This document shows positions 52,223 to 61,883 of a stretch of 63,434 nucleotides of DNA, piece by piece (position 1 is the first letter of the stretch; each line of letters opens with the position of its first letter). A program made the translations under genes and the position numbers. Location: the NCBI GenBank assembly GCA_002354035.1, contig DEKU01000069.1, positions 1-63,434 of the forward strand. Reading direction: 5' to 3'. This DNA comes from Bacteroidales bacterium UBA2714 (lineage in GTDB: Bacteria > Bacteroidota > Bacteroidia > Bacteroidales > P3). The notes beneath the pieces were generated by a model. That model was given only the letters and a program-made list of their open reading frames with translations. It was not told where the DNA came from and did not search any database.

Positions 52223-53824
52223 CTATTTGATATATTCATAATCAACAATGTCAATCCTCCGAGCGTGGGCAGCCTCCATACTGTACACCGACTTCACACT
52301 CCGGGGATTACGCAAAGGGTCCGACGGCGCCACCGCCGTGCTGTCGGCTGCGCCATGCGCCACAGTTTTCAGCTTCAGCGAGCCGTTGTTCCAGAAAGGC
52401 AGCAGCGCCTGATTGTTCCAGTGCAGCAGCTCATTGCGGAAACTATATATTCTCCTCTTCGACAGATTCACATTATACAGGCTCTCAAACAGCGGGCTTG
52501 CGTAGCCATCAACCGTAATGCACACCCTGCGGCCTGCCCGCAGATCGGCATACATCAGTTCCAGGAATTCCACCAAATTGCTGTAGCCCTTTTTCAGCTC
52601 ATAGTCAAAAAACATGTCCACCGCTCCCTGCACCGAGTCCCATTTGCGCCGGTCCACAGGACTCGGCTGCGCACCCTTATACTCGTCGCGCATCTGATAG
52701 TAGCGTCTGAACGTAGTGGAGTAATCAAGCCGCGTCACCGTGTCCAGCGTGCAGGGCGTAGGCTCGTCGTTATGGAAATAAAGGCTCAGCGGCAGCAAAT
52801 CCAGTGCCCGTTGGCTCGGTGGCAGCGGTGCCTGTGCCACGGGGGCATTCTGCGGTCGGTAGAGCCGCCTCCAGCGGAACAAATCGTTGCAACAATTGCT
52901 GTCCGACTCATAGAGCGACCCCGGTCGGTTCGACGACAGGAAACCGCAAGCCGCCACCACCTCGGTCGTATCCTCGCGCTCCTGCACACAGCGGCAGCGG
53001 CAAGGCTGGACATTGAAAAACAAATCATCATAGACGCTGTTCACCTCCTTGCCCAGTGTCTGGGGCAACTGCCAGCTGTTGCGGAACCCCTCCGACACAT
53101 ACACATCAAAGCCGCCTTGACCTCCGGATCGGTTGCTGGAGAAATACAGGCAACCCTCCTCGTTCGAGTAAAACGGCGTCACATCATCCTTCTCGCTGTT
53201 CACCGGCTGCCCCAGATTCGTACTGTTGCCCGGCTTCCCCTCATCAATCATTATGGCGTACCATATATCCATCCCGCCGATACCACCCTCGCGGTTCGAG
53301 CTGAAATAGAGAATCGTCTTCCCGTCGGGCAGATACCCCACGGCCGGGTGAGTGCTCGAGTAGCCCTCAACATTCACATCGCCCCCCAGTTTCACCGCCT
53401 TCCTCCAGCGCTTATTCACCCTCTTCGTGTAATAAATATGGGTCGCGTCTTCTTTGCCATTCGTGCTACGCGTGAAATACAGAACATCATTCTTCGCATC
53501 ATAGGCCACATGCCCGCAATTCATGCTCACCGTATTCAGTCCCCAGCGGTTTTGCTCCGCCTGACCCAGCGACCCGTCTGCGCCCACCCGCACCTGCATC
53601 ACCTGTGTCAGCACAGGCGTAAAGTCAACCAGATACAACCTGTTCGCACTCTGGTTCATCATCGACGTATATAACAAAACGCTGTCATCCACCAACACTC
53701 CTCCCGTCTCACTGCCAGCGGTATTCACACCCACCGGCACATGCGTAATCTCATAGCGCGTCTGACCCCAAGTGCAAACAGCAAACATCGTCGCTGCCAC
53801 CAATACTAACAATTCTTTCTTCAT
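52223..53824 (-). CDS. PD40 (WD40-like) repeat protein, possible T9SS component
   Basis: A 533-residue exported protein with signal peptide MKKELLVLVAATMFAVCTWGQ (start at 53824; the frame opens 18 codons earlier). Residues about 100-320 hold PD40-type beta-propeller blades: YFSSNREGGIGGMDIWYA, YFSSNRSGGQGGFDVYVS, GFLSSNRPGS. The C-terminal half (ITVDGYASPLFESLYNVNLSKRR) looks like an OmpA-like peptidoglycan-binding fold, though its motif is imperfect. PorE- and SprE-linked T9SS proteins combine these folds, and PorP/SprF is encoded 78 bp upstream, so a part in type IX secretion or gliding-type anchoring is plausible. Confidence 0.8.
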   Translation of the reverse strand: MKKELLVLVAATMFAVCTWGQTRYEITHVPVGVNTAGSETGGVLVDDSVLLYTSMMNQSANRLYLVDFTPVLTQVMQVRVGADGSLGQAEQNRWGLNTVSMNCGHVAYDAKNDVLYFTRSTNGKEDATHIYYTKRVNKRWRKAVKLGGDVNVEGYSSTHPAVGYLPDGKTILYFSSNREGGIGGMDIWYAIMIDEGKPGNSTNLGQPVNSEKDDVTPFYSNEEGCLYFSSNRSGGQGGFDVYVSEGFRNSWQLPQTLGKEVNSVYDDLFFNVQPCRCRCVQEREDTTEVVAACGFLSSNRPGSLYESDSNCCNDLFRWRRLYRPQNAPVAQAPLPPSQRALDLLPLSLYFHNDEPTPCTLDTVTRLDYSTTFRRYYQMRDEYKGAQPSPVDRRKWDSVQGAVDMFFDYELKKGYSNLVEFLELMYADLRAGRRVCITVDGYASPLFESLYNVNLSKRRIYSFRNELLHWNNQALLPFWNNGSLKLKTVAHGAADSTAVAPSDPLRNPRSVKSVYSMEAAHARRIDIVDYEYIK

Positions 53825-53902
53825 ACAGTCAAATAATTTTATCCATCCCGGCAACTGCCGGCCATTGTTTTCCTTCATTCGTGGCTGTGGGGCTTCCCCT
53901 CA

Positions 53903-54877
53903 TCAATACTTCGGACACTTAATGCGCTTGGTCCGCTTGCTGTTTTTGGCAAAACGGTACACCACGCCCACCTCAAAAGCCCCCACGCCGCCGCTGGCCA
54001 CCGCCAGCCCCGACACATTGGCATCATAACAGAACGAGAATAGGAACGCGTCGTACTCCATCATCAGGTTGGCAATCAATGCATCGGCATGACGATAGGC
54101 CAACCCAGCCCGCAGGCTCACCTCGCGTGCGCCGCCCTCCTCGATATACCACTTCACATCGCCGCCATACACCAGCTCCCGGTGCCTCCCCTGCGCCTGT
54201 GCCATCACCACCGGCAACAGCGAAATGCTCTGCCAGCAGCGCCATTCGGCACGTGCAAAAAGGCTGTACCTCCGCTCCAGAAAAGTCTCATCCAGACCCA
54301 TATACGAAATATTGGGCCTGTTCATATTGCGGGCCGAAAAGCCCACTTTCGTATGGAAATCGGCCATCGGCTGCCAATACCACGCCACACCCAGCGCCAA
54401 CAGGGGATAGTCCACCTTCGGACGCTCAAAACTCTCCGAGGCGTCCTCCATCTCGGCATTCGAGGGGTCGAACCCACTCTGTGCCCATCCGCCTTCCACG
54501 CCCACCGACAGCACACTCGTCCCCGCGCGGTTCAGCGCCTGATAGTAGGCCAACGACAGATGGCCCGAAGTAGTGCCATAGCCCAGTGTGCCGGCATCGT
54601 CGTTGAACACCGCCGCGCCCACACTCAAGCCACTGCTCACCCCTCCGCGCCACAATGCCATCTCGCCCGTCACAGCCACCGTCTGATAAGGGATGCTGAC
54701 CGAAGCCCACTGGTTCCGGTACACCACCCCGAAACGTCCCGCTCCCTGATAGAATCCTGCATAGGCCGGATTCAGCAGCAACGGGTCGGCATCCACCTGC
54801 GAAAAGTGGATGTCCTGCCCCCAGCCCGCCACCGAGCCAAGCAACATCGTCAATATGAGCGTCAAACGTTTCATCAA
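53903..54877 (-). CDS. Type IX secretion membrane protein PorP/SprF
   Basis: A 324-residue outer-membrane barrel of the PorP/SprF family. After a signal peptide ending GWGQ, the mature protein begins DIHFSQVDADPLLLNPAYAG, the defining PorP/SprF start (HFSQ-x-NPA-AG), and continues with repeated amphipathic strands up to a terminal FEVGVVYRFA region. PorP/SprF proteins help T9SS secrete or anchor partner proteins, often one encoded beside them; here the partner may be the PD40 protein. It lies 29 bp after tsaD. Confidence 0.93.
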   Translation of the reverse strand: MMKRLTLILTMLLGSVAGWGQDIHFSQVDADPLLLNPAYAGFYQGAGRFGVVYRNQWASVSIPYQTVAVTGEMALWRGGVSSGLSVGAAVFNDDAGTLGYGTTSGHLSLAYYQALNRAGTSVLSVGVEGGWAQSGFDPSNAEMEDASESFERPKVDYPLLALGVAWYWQPMADFHTKVGFSARNMNRPNISYMGLDETFLERRYSLFARAEWRCWQSISLLPVVMAQAQGRHRELVYGGDVKWYIEEGGAREVSLRAGLAYRHADALIANLMMEYDAFLFSFCYDANVSGLAVASGGVGAFEVGVVYRFAKNSKRTKRIKCPKY

Positions 54878-54906
54878 ACAATATATATCACATTCAATTC
54901 AACCCA

Positions 54907-55941
54907 TCACCCCTCAGCCAGTCCGTTTCCTGCGCGTGCATAAGGAGGCAGCGCAATGTCGGCAAAGTCGCCCTTCAGATACTTGAAATAGCCCGCAATG
55001 CCCACCATGGCGGCATTGTCAGTGCAGAACTGGAACTTGGGTATAAACACCTGCAACTTTCTGCGACGTCCCAGCCGCTCCACTTCGCTGCGCAACAGAC
55101 TATTGGCCGACACACCGCCCGCAATGGCCACCTGCTTCACACCCGTCTCCTTCACGGCCTTCTCCAGCTTCTTGACCAAAAATCCCACAATACACTGCTG
55201 TATCGAGGCGCAGAGGTCGGCCTTGTTCTTCGCAATGAAATCCGGATCTTCGGCCAGACGGTCGCGCAGAAAGTAGAGGAACGACGTCTTGATGCCACTG
55301 AAACTGTAGTCATTGCCCGGGATGTGAGGTGTGGCGAAATGGAAAGCGTCGGCGTTGCCATCGCGCGCCAGGCGGTCTATCACCGGCCCGCCAGGATAGC
55401 CCAAGTCCATGATTTTGGCGGCCTTGTCTATCGCCTCGCCCGCCGCGTCGTCGATTGTCTGCCCCAGCACCTCCATGTCGAAATGGCTGCGCAGTAGCAA
55501 TATCTGCGTATGTCCGCCGCTCACCAGCAGGCAGATGAACGGGAACTGCGGTACCACGCTCTCATCATTCTCCTTGATAAAATGCGACAACACATGCGCC
55601 TGCAAATGGTTCACCTCAATCAGCGGAATGCCCAGCGACTGCGCAAACCCCTTGGCAAACGACACCCCCACCATCAGCGACCCCAGCAGCCCGGGGCCCC
55701 GGGTGAAAGCCACCGCACTCACCGCCCGGCGGTCCACCCCGGCATTAACCAAGGCGGCGTCAACCACCGGCACTATATTCTGCTGGTGGGCCCGTGATGC
55801 CAGCTCCGGCACCACGCCGCCATATTGCTCATGCACCTTCTGCGAGGCTATGACGTTGCTCAGTATGCGGTCGCCGCTCAGCACGGCAGCCGACGTATCG
55901 TCGCACGACGACTCGATCGACAGTATTAAAGGTTTCTCCAT
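54907..55941 (-). CDS. tsaD: tRNA N6-adenosine threonylcarbamoyltransferase
   Basis: A 344-residue ASKHA-fold enzyme that transfers the threonylcarbamoyl group to A37 of ANN-decoding tRNAs. SIESSCDDTSAAVL starts the protein, the metal ligands are in SRAHQQN (usual R-x-H) and EVNHLQAH, and the nucleotide-binding segments LLVSGGHTQI, DDAAGEAIDKAA and AIAGGVSANSLLR are all present. It opens the minus-strand group tsaD-porP-PD40-FAH, with a good promoter at 55995-56027, and is divergent from tamB, an order often seen in Bacteroidota. Confidence 0.96.
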   Translation of the reverse strand: MEKPLILSIESSCDDTSAAVLSGDRILSNVIASQKVHEQYGGVVPELASRAHQQNIVPVVDAALVNAGVDRRAVSAVAFTRGPGLLGSLMVGVSFAKGFAQSLGIPLIEVNHLQAHVLSHFIKENDESVVPQFPFICLLVSGGHTQILLLRSHFDMEVLGQTIDDAAGEAIDKAAKIMDLGYPGGPVIDRLARDGNADAFHFATPHIPGNDYSFSGIKTSFLYFLRDRLAEDPDFIAKNKADLCASIQQCIVGFLVKKLEKAVKETGVKQVAIAGGVSANSLLRSEVERLGRRRKLQVFIPKFQFCTDNAAMVGIAGYFKYLKGDFADIALPPYARAGNGLAEG

Positions 55942-55994
55942 TACAGCTATCCTTGATATGTTTTTACAAGCAGTACATTTTAGTTAGTAAGATG

Positions 55995-56027
55995 CAAAAG
56001 TACAAATAAATTCTCAATTATCGCAAA
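55995..56027 (-). promoter_or_regulatory. Promoter of tsaD group
   Basis: On the minus strand TACTTTTG (56002 to 55995) is the -7 box and TTTG (56027 to 56024) the -33 box, 21 bp apart. Confidence 0.7.
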
Positions 56028-56127
56028 AAAAATTCATCCCACCGCCGACCGACCCCCTTTCAGCGGTCGCTCCCGGCCGTTTCTGCCCCGCCTCCGCCCT
56101 CGCTCAGTGGCCGCCACTTCTCCTACA

Positions 56128-56193
56128 TTTAGTTGAGATTTATCCAGCATTTATTCTCTATTTATATTCTCTTTATATTCTCTTTATACTCTC
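56128..56193. repeat. 11-bp periodic TTTA tract (six units)
   Basis: TTTA begins every 11 bp at 56128, 56139, 56150, 56161, 56172 and 56183; the last three units are TTTATATTCTC, TTTATATTCTC and TTTATACTCTC. The 500-bp tsaD-tamB gap holds the tsaD promoter, this tract, a GC-rich stem-loop (56253-56288) and no gene that I can support. Confidence 0.85.
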
Positions 56194-56252
56194 TTCAAGA
56201 GTCAAAGTAGTGTACAAACGATGGGTAAATGGCAACTAAGCACAGGGCATGT

Positions 56253-56288
56253 GGCGGCCTCGCACGGTGACCGTCGCGGGCGGCCGCC
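56253..56288 (+). other. GC-rich stem-loop upstream of tamB
   Basis: GGCGGCC and GGCCGCC form a 7-bp stem around an inner ACGGT-G-ACCGT palindrome, 150 bp before tamB. It could be a structured leader or a terminator without T tract. Confidence 0.4.
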
Positions 56289-56441
56289 GCCGGGGTTTAA
56301 ACTTTTCGAACAACTTTCGGCCTTACGATACAATAATAACGCCCCGTTTGCGTTGTAGTAAATTAATCGGCACAGAGGCCTTCCGGCGGGGCCGGGGCAG
56401 CACCACCCCCACCCTCGGCAGGCCATCCGAAGAGAGACGCC

Positions 56442-59400
56442 ATGAGCAAGGTAAAAGAATATGCGTTGCGGCGCGTGGCCATCGGGCTTGTTCTGGGGCT
56501 TTACGTCCTGATTGCGCTGCTCAACAGCACGGTAGTACAGTCGTACATCGGTGCTGCGGTGGGCAGTTATTTCTCGAACCAATGGGGCGGAAAGGTACGC
56601 ATCGGGGCTTTGCACGCCAGCCCCATAAGCCACGTGATACTGGACAAGATAGAGCTCATTTCGCCCACGGACGACACCATCTTTGTGGGCGACCGCATCA
56701 CATGCCGTTTCAAGCGTTTCCCGTTCCACAATTCGAGTCTATCGTTCCGCTCGGTCGAGCTGTGGAACGGGCGTTACCACCTACATACTTTTCACCACCC
56801 CGATGGGCAATCGGGCATCAATCTGGACTTCATCATAAATTACTTCAAACAGAAGGCCAAGCCCGACGACGGAGTGCCGGCCCCGGTGTTCACGGTCGAG
56901 GTGGGCGAGCTGAGGCTGCACAATATCGACTATATCCAGGACCTGCCCGAACCTGCAAGCTACCAACCCCGCCCCCACGGGGTGGAGATACCCCACATGC
57001 GCTATTGGGACATCAGCGGCGTGATTCGCAATGTGCGGGTTGAGAACGACCACATCAAGGCCCGTTTCGTGTCGCTCAGCACCACTGAGCAGTCGGGTCT
57101 GCACATCGTGGACCTCTCGATGGATGCGGAGGTGGGTCCCACGGGCATATATGCCACCAACCTCGACTTGCAGACCGACGACAGCCGTGTGTTTATGGAT
57201 GCCAGCCTGAAATACAACAGCTGGGAGGAGATGAGCGACTATTGCAACACGGTGGTGCACGACGTGGTGCTGAAAGAGGGCACCGAGGTGAGCATGCGCG
57301 ATGCCGCCTACTGGGCTCCCCTGTTGTGGGATGCCGAGGTCAAGGCCCGACCGCAGGGCCACGTGTACGGCACCATCGCCAACCTCACGGCCGAGAACTT
57401 CCTGGCCTTTTTCGGCAACAACAGCAACCTGCTGTTCGACGGCAATATCACGGGTTTGCCACATATTGAGCGCACGCAGGTGCATGCCGTGCTGCACCGG
57501 CTCCACACCAGCTATGCCGACCTGAGCGAGGTGCGGCTGCCCGACAGTGTGCCGCTGCCGCTGCCCGCCGCCGTGCGGCACATGGGGACGATAGACCTCA
57601 GCGCCGAAGCCACCGGAGGGATGCTGGACATAGAGGCGTGGGTGAACATGAACAGCCAGGTGGGCGACCTCGAGGCCCATGCCCGGCTGATGCACGACAC
57701 GCTGAGAAACGACTATGCCTACTGGGGGGATGTCGACTCCCGTATGCTGGGCATACGGTCGCTGCTGCCCAACGAGTGGGTGTGGCGCTCGGGGATGCAC
57801 CTCTCCTTCCAAGGCACGGGACTGGACCCCGAAAAGATGGACGTCTCGGTGGAGGGACGGCTGTACAACACCTCGCTGCGGGGTGCCACACTGCAACGCA
57901 CCGCCATCTCGGCCGAGTTGGCAGGGGGAGTGGCCTCGGCCGAAGCCGAGTTGCGCGACTCGCTCATTCACCTCAACCTGACGGTCGATGCTGACCTCAA
58001 CAAGGGCGACTACCATGCCGATGTGCAGCTCAACAACGCACAACTGACGGCGCTGCACCTGTTGCAGACCGACTCGACGGTGGCTCTGACCACTCAGCTC
58101 AAAGCCCATCTGACCGGGAAAGACCTGGAGCAGATGGCCGGCAATATCACTCTCGACAACACTCACCTACAATATGGGAGCCACAAGCTGGACATGAGGC
58201 ACCTTGCCCTACAGGCTGAGTCGGAACCCAGCCTTGCCCCCATCGGCACGGACCAGCCCGACGGCTTGGCGCTGCCGGTGGCAAACTGGAAACGGCTGGT
58301 CCTGCAATGCGACTGGCTGGACGCCACGGTGGAGGGCCATTTTGCCTATACTCACCTGCCCGTCATAGCCCAGGATTTTTGCGCACGTTATCTGCCCTCC
58401 TACTATAACCCCTATCCCTACGACGACCAGAGCCGCAGCCAGGCCTATGAGCAGCTGGCGGACGACCGGCTGGACATGGAACTGCAATGGGAGGACCGCT
58501 ACGGCACTTTTGCCGAGCTGATGCCCTCCATCGTCATTGCCGAGGGGACAAGGCTGAGGGGCAACTACAACTATGGCGAGGCACTGAAACTTGTCATACA
58601 GAGCGACTCGCTGCGGGTAGGTTCGTTCGCGCTGCAAGATGTGGGCGTGGACGGAGGGTCGCTGGGCGACAGCTACAGGCTGCGCCTGCGCGCCGCCAAT
58701 GCCAAAACGGGTGCCATGACACTGATGCAGGCTCCCGCTCTGACGGCTGCGGTGGGCCGCAACCTGTCAACCCTTGCCCTGGAATGGGGCAACGAAAACC
58801 CCTCGACGGCAAGCAATAGCGGCAAGCTGGAATTCCTCCTGACCTCGTCGGCCAGCGGCAACCGGCTGATGGTGACCCAACCCCATTTCTACGTCATGGG
58901 ACAGAAGTGGACTGTAGTGTGTCCGGACGGGGTGTGGCTGAACCGCGAACGCATCAAGGTGGACAATCTGAAGGTGTATGGGCTGGAGCAGGCCATGCGA
59001 ATCGACGCCAACATACCCGGCGCGGGCCAGCCCGCCACCACCGAGCAGGAGGACTATGTCCGGGCCAGTTTTGACGACTTTGCAGTGGGGCAGCTGAGTT
59101 CATTGCTCTTGGCCTCCAGCTCGTTGAACATTGAAGGGACGCTGGACGGATACCTGCGGGTGCAGGGGCTGAGCAGTCAGGCACTGGTCGACGCCGACTT
59201 GAACGTCCAGCAGTTTGCCGTGAACAACATGGCGTTGGGCGACCTGTCCATCACCACCCACCAGCAGCCCAACGACCCCTTGCTGTATATCGATGTGGTG
59301 GCCGACGCTCAGGGGCATCACCCCATCGACATACACGGGCACCTGAACCCCGAGGGAAAGCCGATGGATTTGTCGTTTGACCTGAACGCCGACCAACTGC

Positions 59401-60965
59401 CCATCGGGATGGCGCAGCCGTTCTTAGCTTCGGTGGCTTCGAAGATGGAAGGCATGGCCGGAGGCAAGGTGTCGGTGCGCGGAACGACGGAGGCATTGCG
59501 GGTGGATGGGTACATCAGCCTATCACAAGGACGCATCGGACTGGCCCCGACCGGCGTGGAATATCTGGTGGACGACACCGTGAGGATTGAGAACAACACG
59601 CTGAATCTGCGCAATTTCATCATCCGCGATTTGGAGAACAACACAGCCTATGCCAACGGAACGCTGGCCTTGCTGCCCGAGCCAAGGCTCGCCATGCGGC
59701 TGCACACCTCACGAATCATGGCGCTCAACAAGCCGGCGGACGGCGAGACCTTCCACGGAAAACTGATGGCATCGGCCGATGCCGACATCAATGGACCCCT
59801 CAAAGCCCTACAGGTCACCGTGCAGGCTACGGCCCAGAACGGGAGCGACCTGTATGTGCCCATCAGTAACAAGAAACAGGTGAGCGAGAACGAATACATC
59901 GTGTTTGTGTCGCCCTACCCCACACCGCGCCGCAACCGGCCCACTTCCCGTGCCGCCACGACGGGCTCCATTAACTTGCAGGCCAATGTCAGCGTGACGC
60001 CCGGCGTCACCGTGCACCTGCCCATGGATTTCGAACAGCTCACGGCCAACGTGACCGCTGTGGGACGAGGCGACATCCAGGTGGTGATGCGCGACGGCAA
60101 GACCCCCGACATCTTGGGCGACTATGAGTTCACATCGGGCAATTTCTCCCTCACCCTGCTGCAACTGATTAATAAGACCTTTGCCATAGAAGAGGGAAGC
60201 ACGCTCAACTTCCCCGGCGACATCAACAACGCCCGGTTCAACGTCAACGCAGTATATTCCCAGCGCGTAAACCTCTCCACCCTGATGGGCAACAGCTCGT
60301 CGTCCTCCGCCTCGGACAACTATGTGCAGGTGCAAGACATCATCACCCTGGCCGGCACCCTGCAAGACCCCTCCATCAAGTTCGACATCCAGATACCCAA
60401 TGCCGAGCAGAGCGTTCAAGATCAGGTGTTCACCTATATCGACAAAAACAATGAACGCGACATGCTTAACCAGTCCATATCACTCCTGCTGTTGGGACGG
60501 TTCACTCCCCAAGGCACCACCGACAACGACGCGAGCCCCTTGGGCGACGGCGGCAGCATCAACATCCTGACCTCGTCGGCCAGCAGTCTGGTGTCGCGAC
60601 TGGTGAAGGTGGTGGATGTGAACTTCAACTATTATGCCGGCTCGGGCAATACGCCGGGCCAGTTTGATGTGGGCATCAGCAAACAATGGAACAAATTCTA
60701 TTTCGAGTCCACCTTTGGTTACGCCAACACCACGGGCGAGATGGAAAACACCACCTCCAGTGTGCTGGTGGGCGACGTGGAGGTGGGCTACCGTTTCAAT
60801 CCCTACTTCAACATATATGGCTTCCACCGCTCCAACACCAGCTTCTACACCCGCACCGAGCTGCCCTACAAGCAGGGCATAGGCATTAAGCTGACCAAAG
60901 ACCTGGACAATCTCAGCGACCTCTTCCCCTGGCTGAGGAAACGGAAAAAACTGACCTTCGAATAA
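56442..60965 (+). CDS. tamB: TamB / translocation and assembly module protein
   Basis: A 1507-residue AsmA-like bridge protein. One N-terminal membrane helix (AIGLVLGLYVLIALL, about 13-27) anchors it in the inner membrane; the long beta-rich body would span the periplasm as a lipid-carrying groove; the C-terminal DUF490/TamB domain (about 1150-1480) shows GDYEFTSGNFSLTLLQLIN, PSIKFDIQIPNAEQ and LNQSISLLLLGRF. It is thought to move phospholipids or help insert outer-membrane proteins. The size is typical for Bacteroidota TamB. The lytTR paralogue begins 31 bp downstream. Confidence 0.92.
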   Translation: MSKVKEYALRRVAIGLVLGLYVLIALLNSTVVQSYIGAAVGSYFSNQWGGKVRIGALHASPISHVILDKIELISPTDDTIFVGDRITCRFKRFPFHNSSLSFRSVELWNGRYHLHTFHHPDGQSGINLDFIINYFKQKAKPDDGVPAPVFTVEVGELRLHNIDYIQDLPEPASYQPRPHGVEIPHMRYWDISGVIRNVRVENDHIKARFVSLSTTEQSGLHIVDLSMDAEVGPTGIYATNLDLQTDDSRVFMDASLKYNSWEEMSDYCNTVVHDVVLKEGTEVSMRDAAYWAPLLWDAEVKARPQGHVYGTIANLTAENFLAFFGNNSNLLFDGNITGLPHIERTQVHAVLHRLHTSYADLSEVRLPDSVPLPLPAAVRHMGTIDLSAEATGGMLDIEAWVNMNSQVGDLEAHARLMHDTLRNDYAYWGDVDSRMLGIRSLLPNEWVWRSGMHLSFQGTGLDPEKMDVSVEGRLYNTSLRGATLQRTAISAELAGGVASAEAELRDSLIHLNLTVDADLNKGDYHADVQLNNAQLTALHLLQTDSTVALTTQLKAHLTGKDLEQMAGNITLDNTHLQYGSHKLDMRHLALQAESEPSLAPIGTDQPDGLALPVANWKRLVLQCDWLDATVEGHFAYTHLPVIAQDFCARYLPSYYNPYPYDDQSRSQAYEQLADDRLDMELQWEDRYGTFAELMPSIVIAEGTRLRGNYNYGEALKLVIQSDSLRVGSFALQDVGVDGGSLGDSYRLRLRAANAKTGAMTLMQAPALTAAVGRNLSTLALEWGNENPSTASNSGKLEFLLTSSASGNRLMVTQPHFYVMGQKWTVVCPDGVWLNRERIKVDNLKVYGLEQAMRIDANIPGAGQPATTEQEDYVRASFDDFAVGQLSSLLLASSSLNIEGTLDGYLRVQGLSSQALVDADLNVQQFAVNNMALGDLSITTHQQPNDPLLYIDVVADAQGHHPIDIHGHLNPEGKPMDLSFDLNADQLPIGMAQPFLASVASKMEGMAGGKVSVRGTTEALRVDGYISLSQGRIGLAPTGVEYLVDDTVRIENNTLNLRNFIIRDLENNTAYANGTLALLPEPRLAMRLHTSRIMALNKPADGETFHGKLMASADADINGPLKALQVTVQATAQNGSDLYVPISNKKQVSENEYIVFVSPYPTPRRNRPTSRAATTGSINLQANVSVTPGVTVHLPMDFEQLTANVTAVGRGDIQVVMRDGKTPDILGDYEFTSGNFSLTLLQLINKTFAIEEGSTLNFPGDINNARFNVNAVYSQRVNLSTLMGNSSSSSASDNYVQVQDIITLAGTLQDPSIKFDIQIPNAEQSVQDQVFTYIDKNNERDMLNQSISLLLLGRFTPQGTTDNDASPLGDGGSINILTSSASSLVSRLVKVVDVNFNYYAGSGNTPGQFDVGISKQWNKFYFESTFGYANTTGEMENTTSSVLVGDVEVGYRFNPYFNIYGFHRSNTSFYTRTELPYKQGIGIKLTKDLDNLSDLFPWLRKRKKLTFE

Positions 60966-60996
60966 GCACACAACATCCCAATACACCCATTCCACC

Positions 60997-61842
60997 ATGC
61001 GAATATCCGAACAATACTACCACATTAAGAACAATATACTGTTTTGCATAGCAGTGCCGTTGTTCATCATGATGTTCATAGTGATATACCAGCCCCTTTT
61101 CTACGGCGAAGCCAACGCCCTGCAGCTGGGGTGGCAGCAGCACATCAGTTTCTGTCTGCCGGTGGTGTGCGCCATCGTGCTGGTGGTGCTGGGGCTGAGC
61201 CGCACACTGCTGTGTGTGGCCATGGTGCGCCACTCCCTCAGCCGTAGGGAATGGACCCTGTGGCAGATATGCGAGTGGGTGGTGGGCAGCCTCTTTGTCG
61301 ACCTCTTCCTTTCCCTTTTCCTGCACTTGGGTTTCTTCGCCCTGCTGCCCCAACTGCTGGTCACCGGATTCTCGCTCGTGGTGATACCCTATGTGTGCTA
61401 CTGGCTGGCCATTGAGCTGATAGACCGCGACCTGAGGCTGCGCCAATCGGAGTCGTTGGTGGACGAGCTGCGCCGAGGAGTGGAGCGCAATGAAAGCGGC
61501 ATGGTGCGTTTCGCCGACGAGAAAGGGAATGTGAAACTGGTGGTGGGAGCCGACCGGGTCATCTCGCTCGAGTCGGCCGGCAACTACGTCACCATCTGCT
61601 ACGACGACGAGGGCAAGCTGGTGCGCTACAGCCTCCGCAACACCCTCAAAGCCATGGAAGGGCTGGCTGGCACCAGTGGGCTGGTGCGTTGCCACCGCTC
61701 CTACTTCATCAATCTCAGCCATGTCCGCACCCTGCGGCGCACACCGCAAGGCATATATGCCGAGATTGGGCATGCTGGCGTGGACGACATACCGGTTTCC
61801 AAATCCTATGCCTCCGACCTTATCCGCCTTTTCGGCAGCTGA
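60997..61842 (+). CDS. Membrane-anchored LytTR transcription regulator (second copy)
   Basis: A 281-residue protein with four membrane helices (about 17-36, 46-72, 87-110 and 114-138) and a C-terminal LytTR domain (about 180-280): RVISLESAGNYVTICY and LVRCHRSYFINLSHVRTL. It shares the whole plan, and the core of the DNA-binding domain, with the protein at 41278-42150. Unlike that gene it has no direct repeats upstream; it follows tamB by 31 bp and is probably co-transcribed with it. Confidence 0.87.
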   Translation: MRISEQYYHIKNNILFCIAVPLFIMMFIVIYQPLFYGEANALQLGWQQHISFCLPVVCAIVLVVLGLSRTLLCVAMVRHSLSRREWTLWQICEWVVGSLFVDLFLSLFLHLGFFALLPQLLVTGFSLVVIPYVCYWLAIELIDRDLRLRQSESLVDELRRGVERNESGMVRFADEKGNVKLVVGADRVISLESAGNYVTICYDDEGKLVRYSLRNTLKAMEGLAGTSGLVRCHRSYFINLSHVRTLRRTPQGIYAEIGHAGVDDIPVSKSYASDLIRLFGS

Positions 61843-61883
61843 GCTAACGTCGGGAAAAACTGTCAAGAAAACATTTCGAGCCT

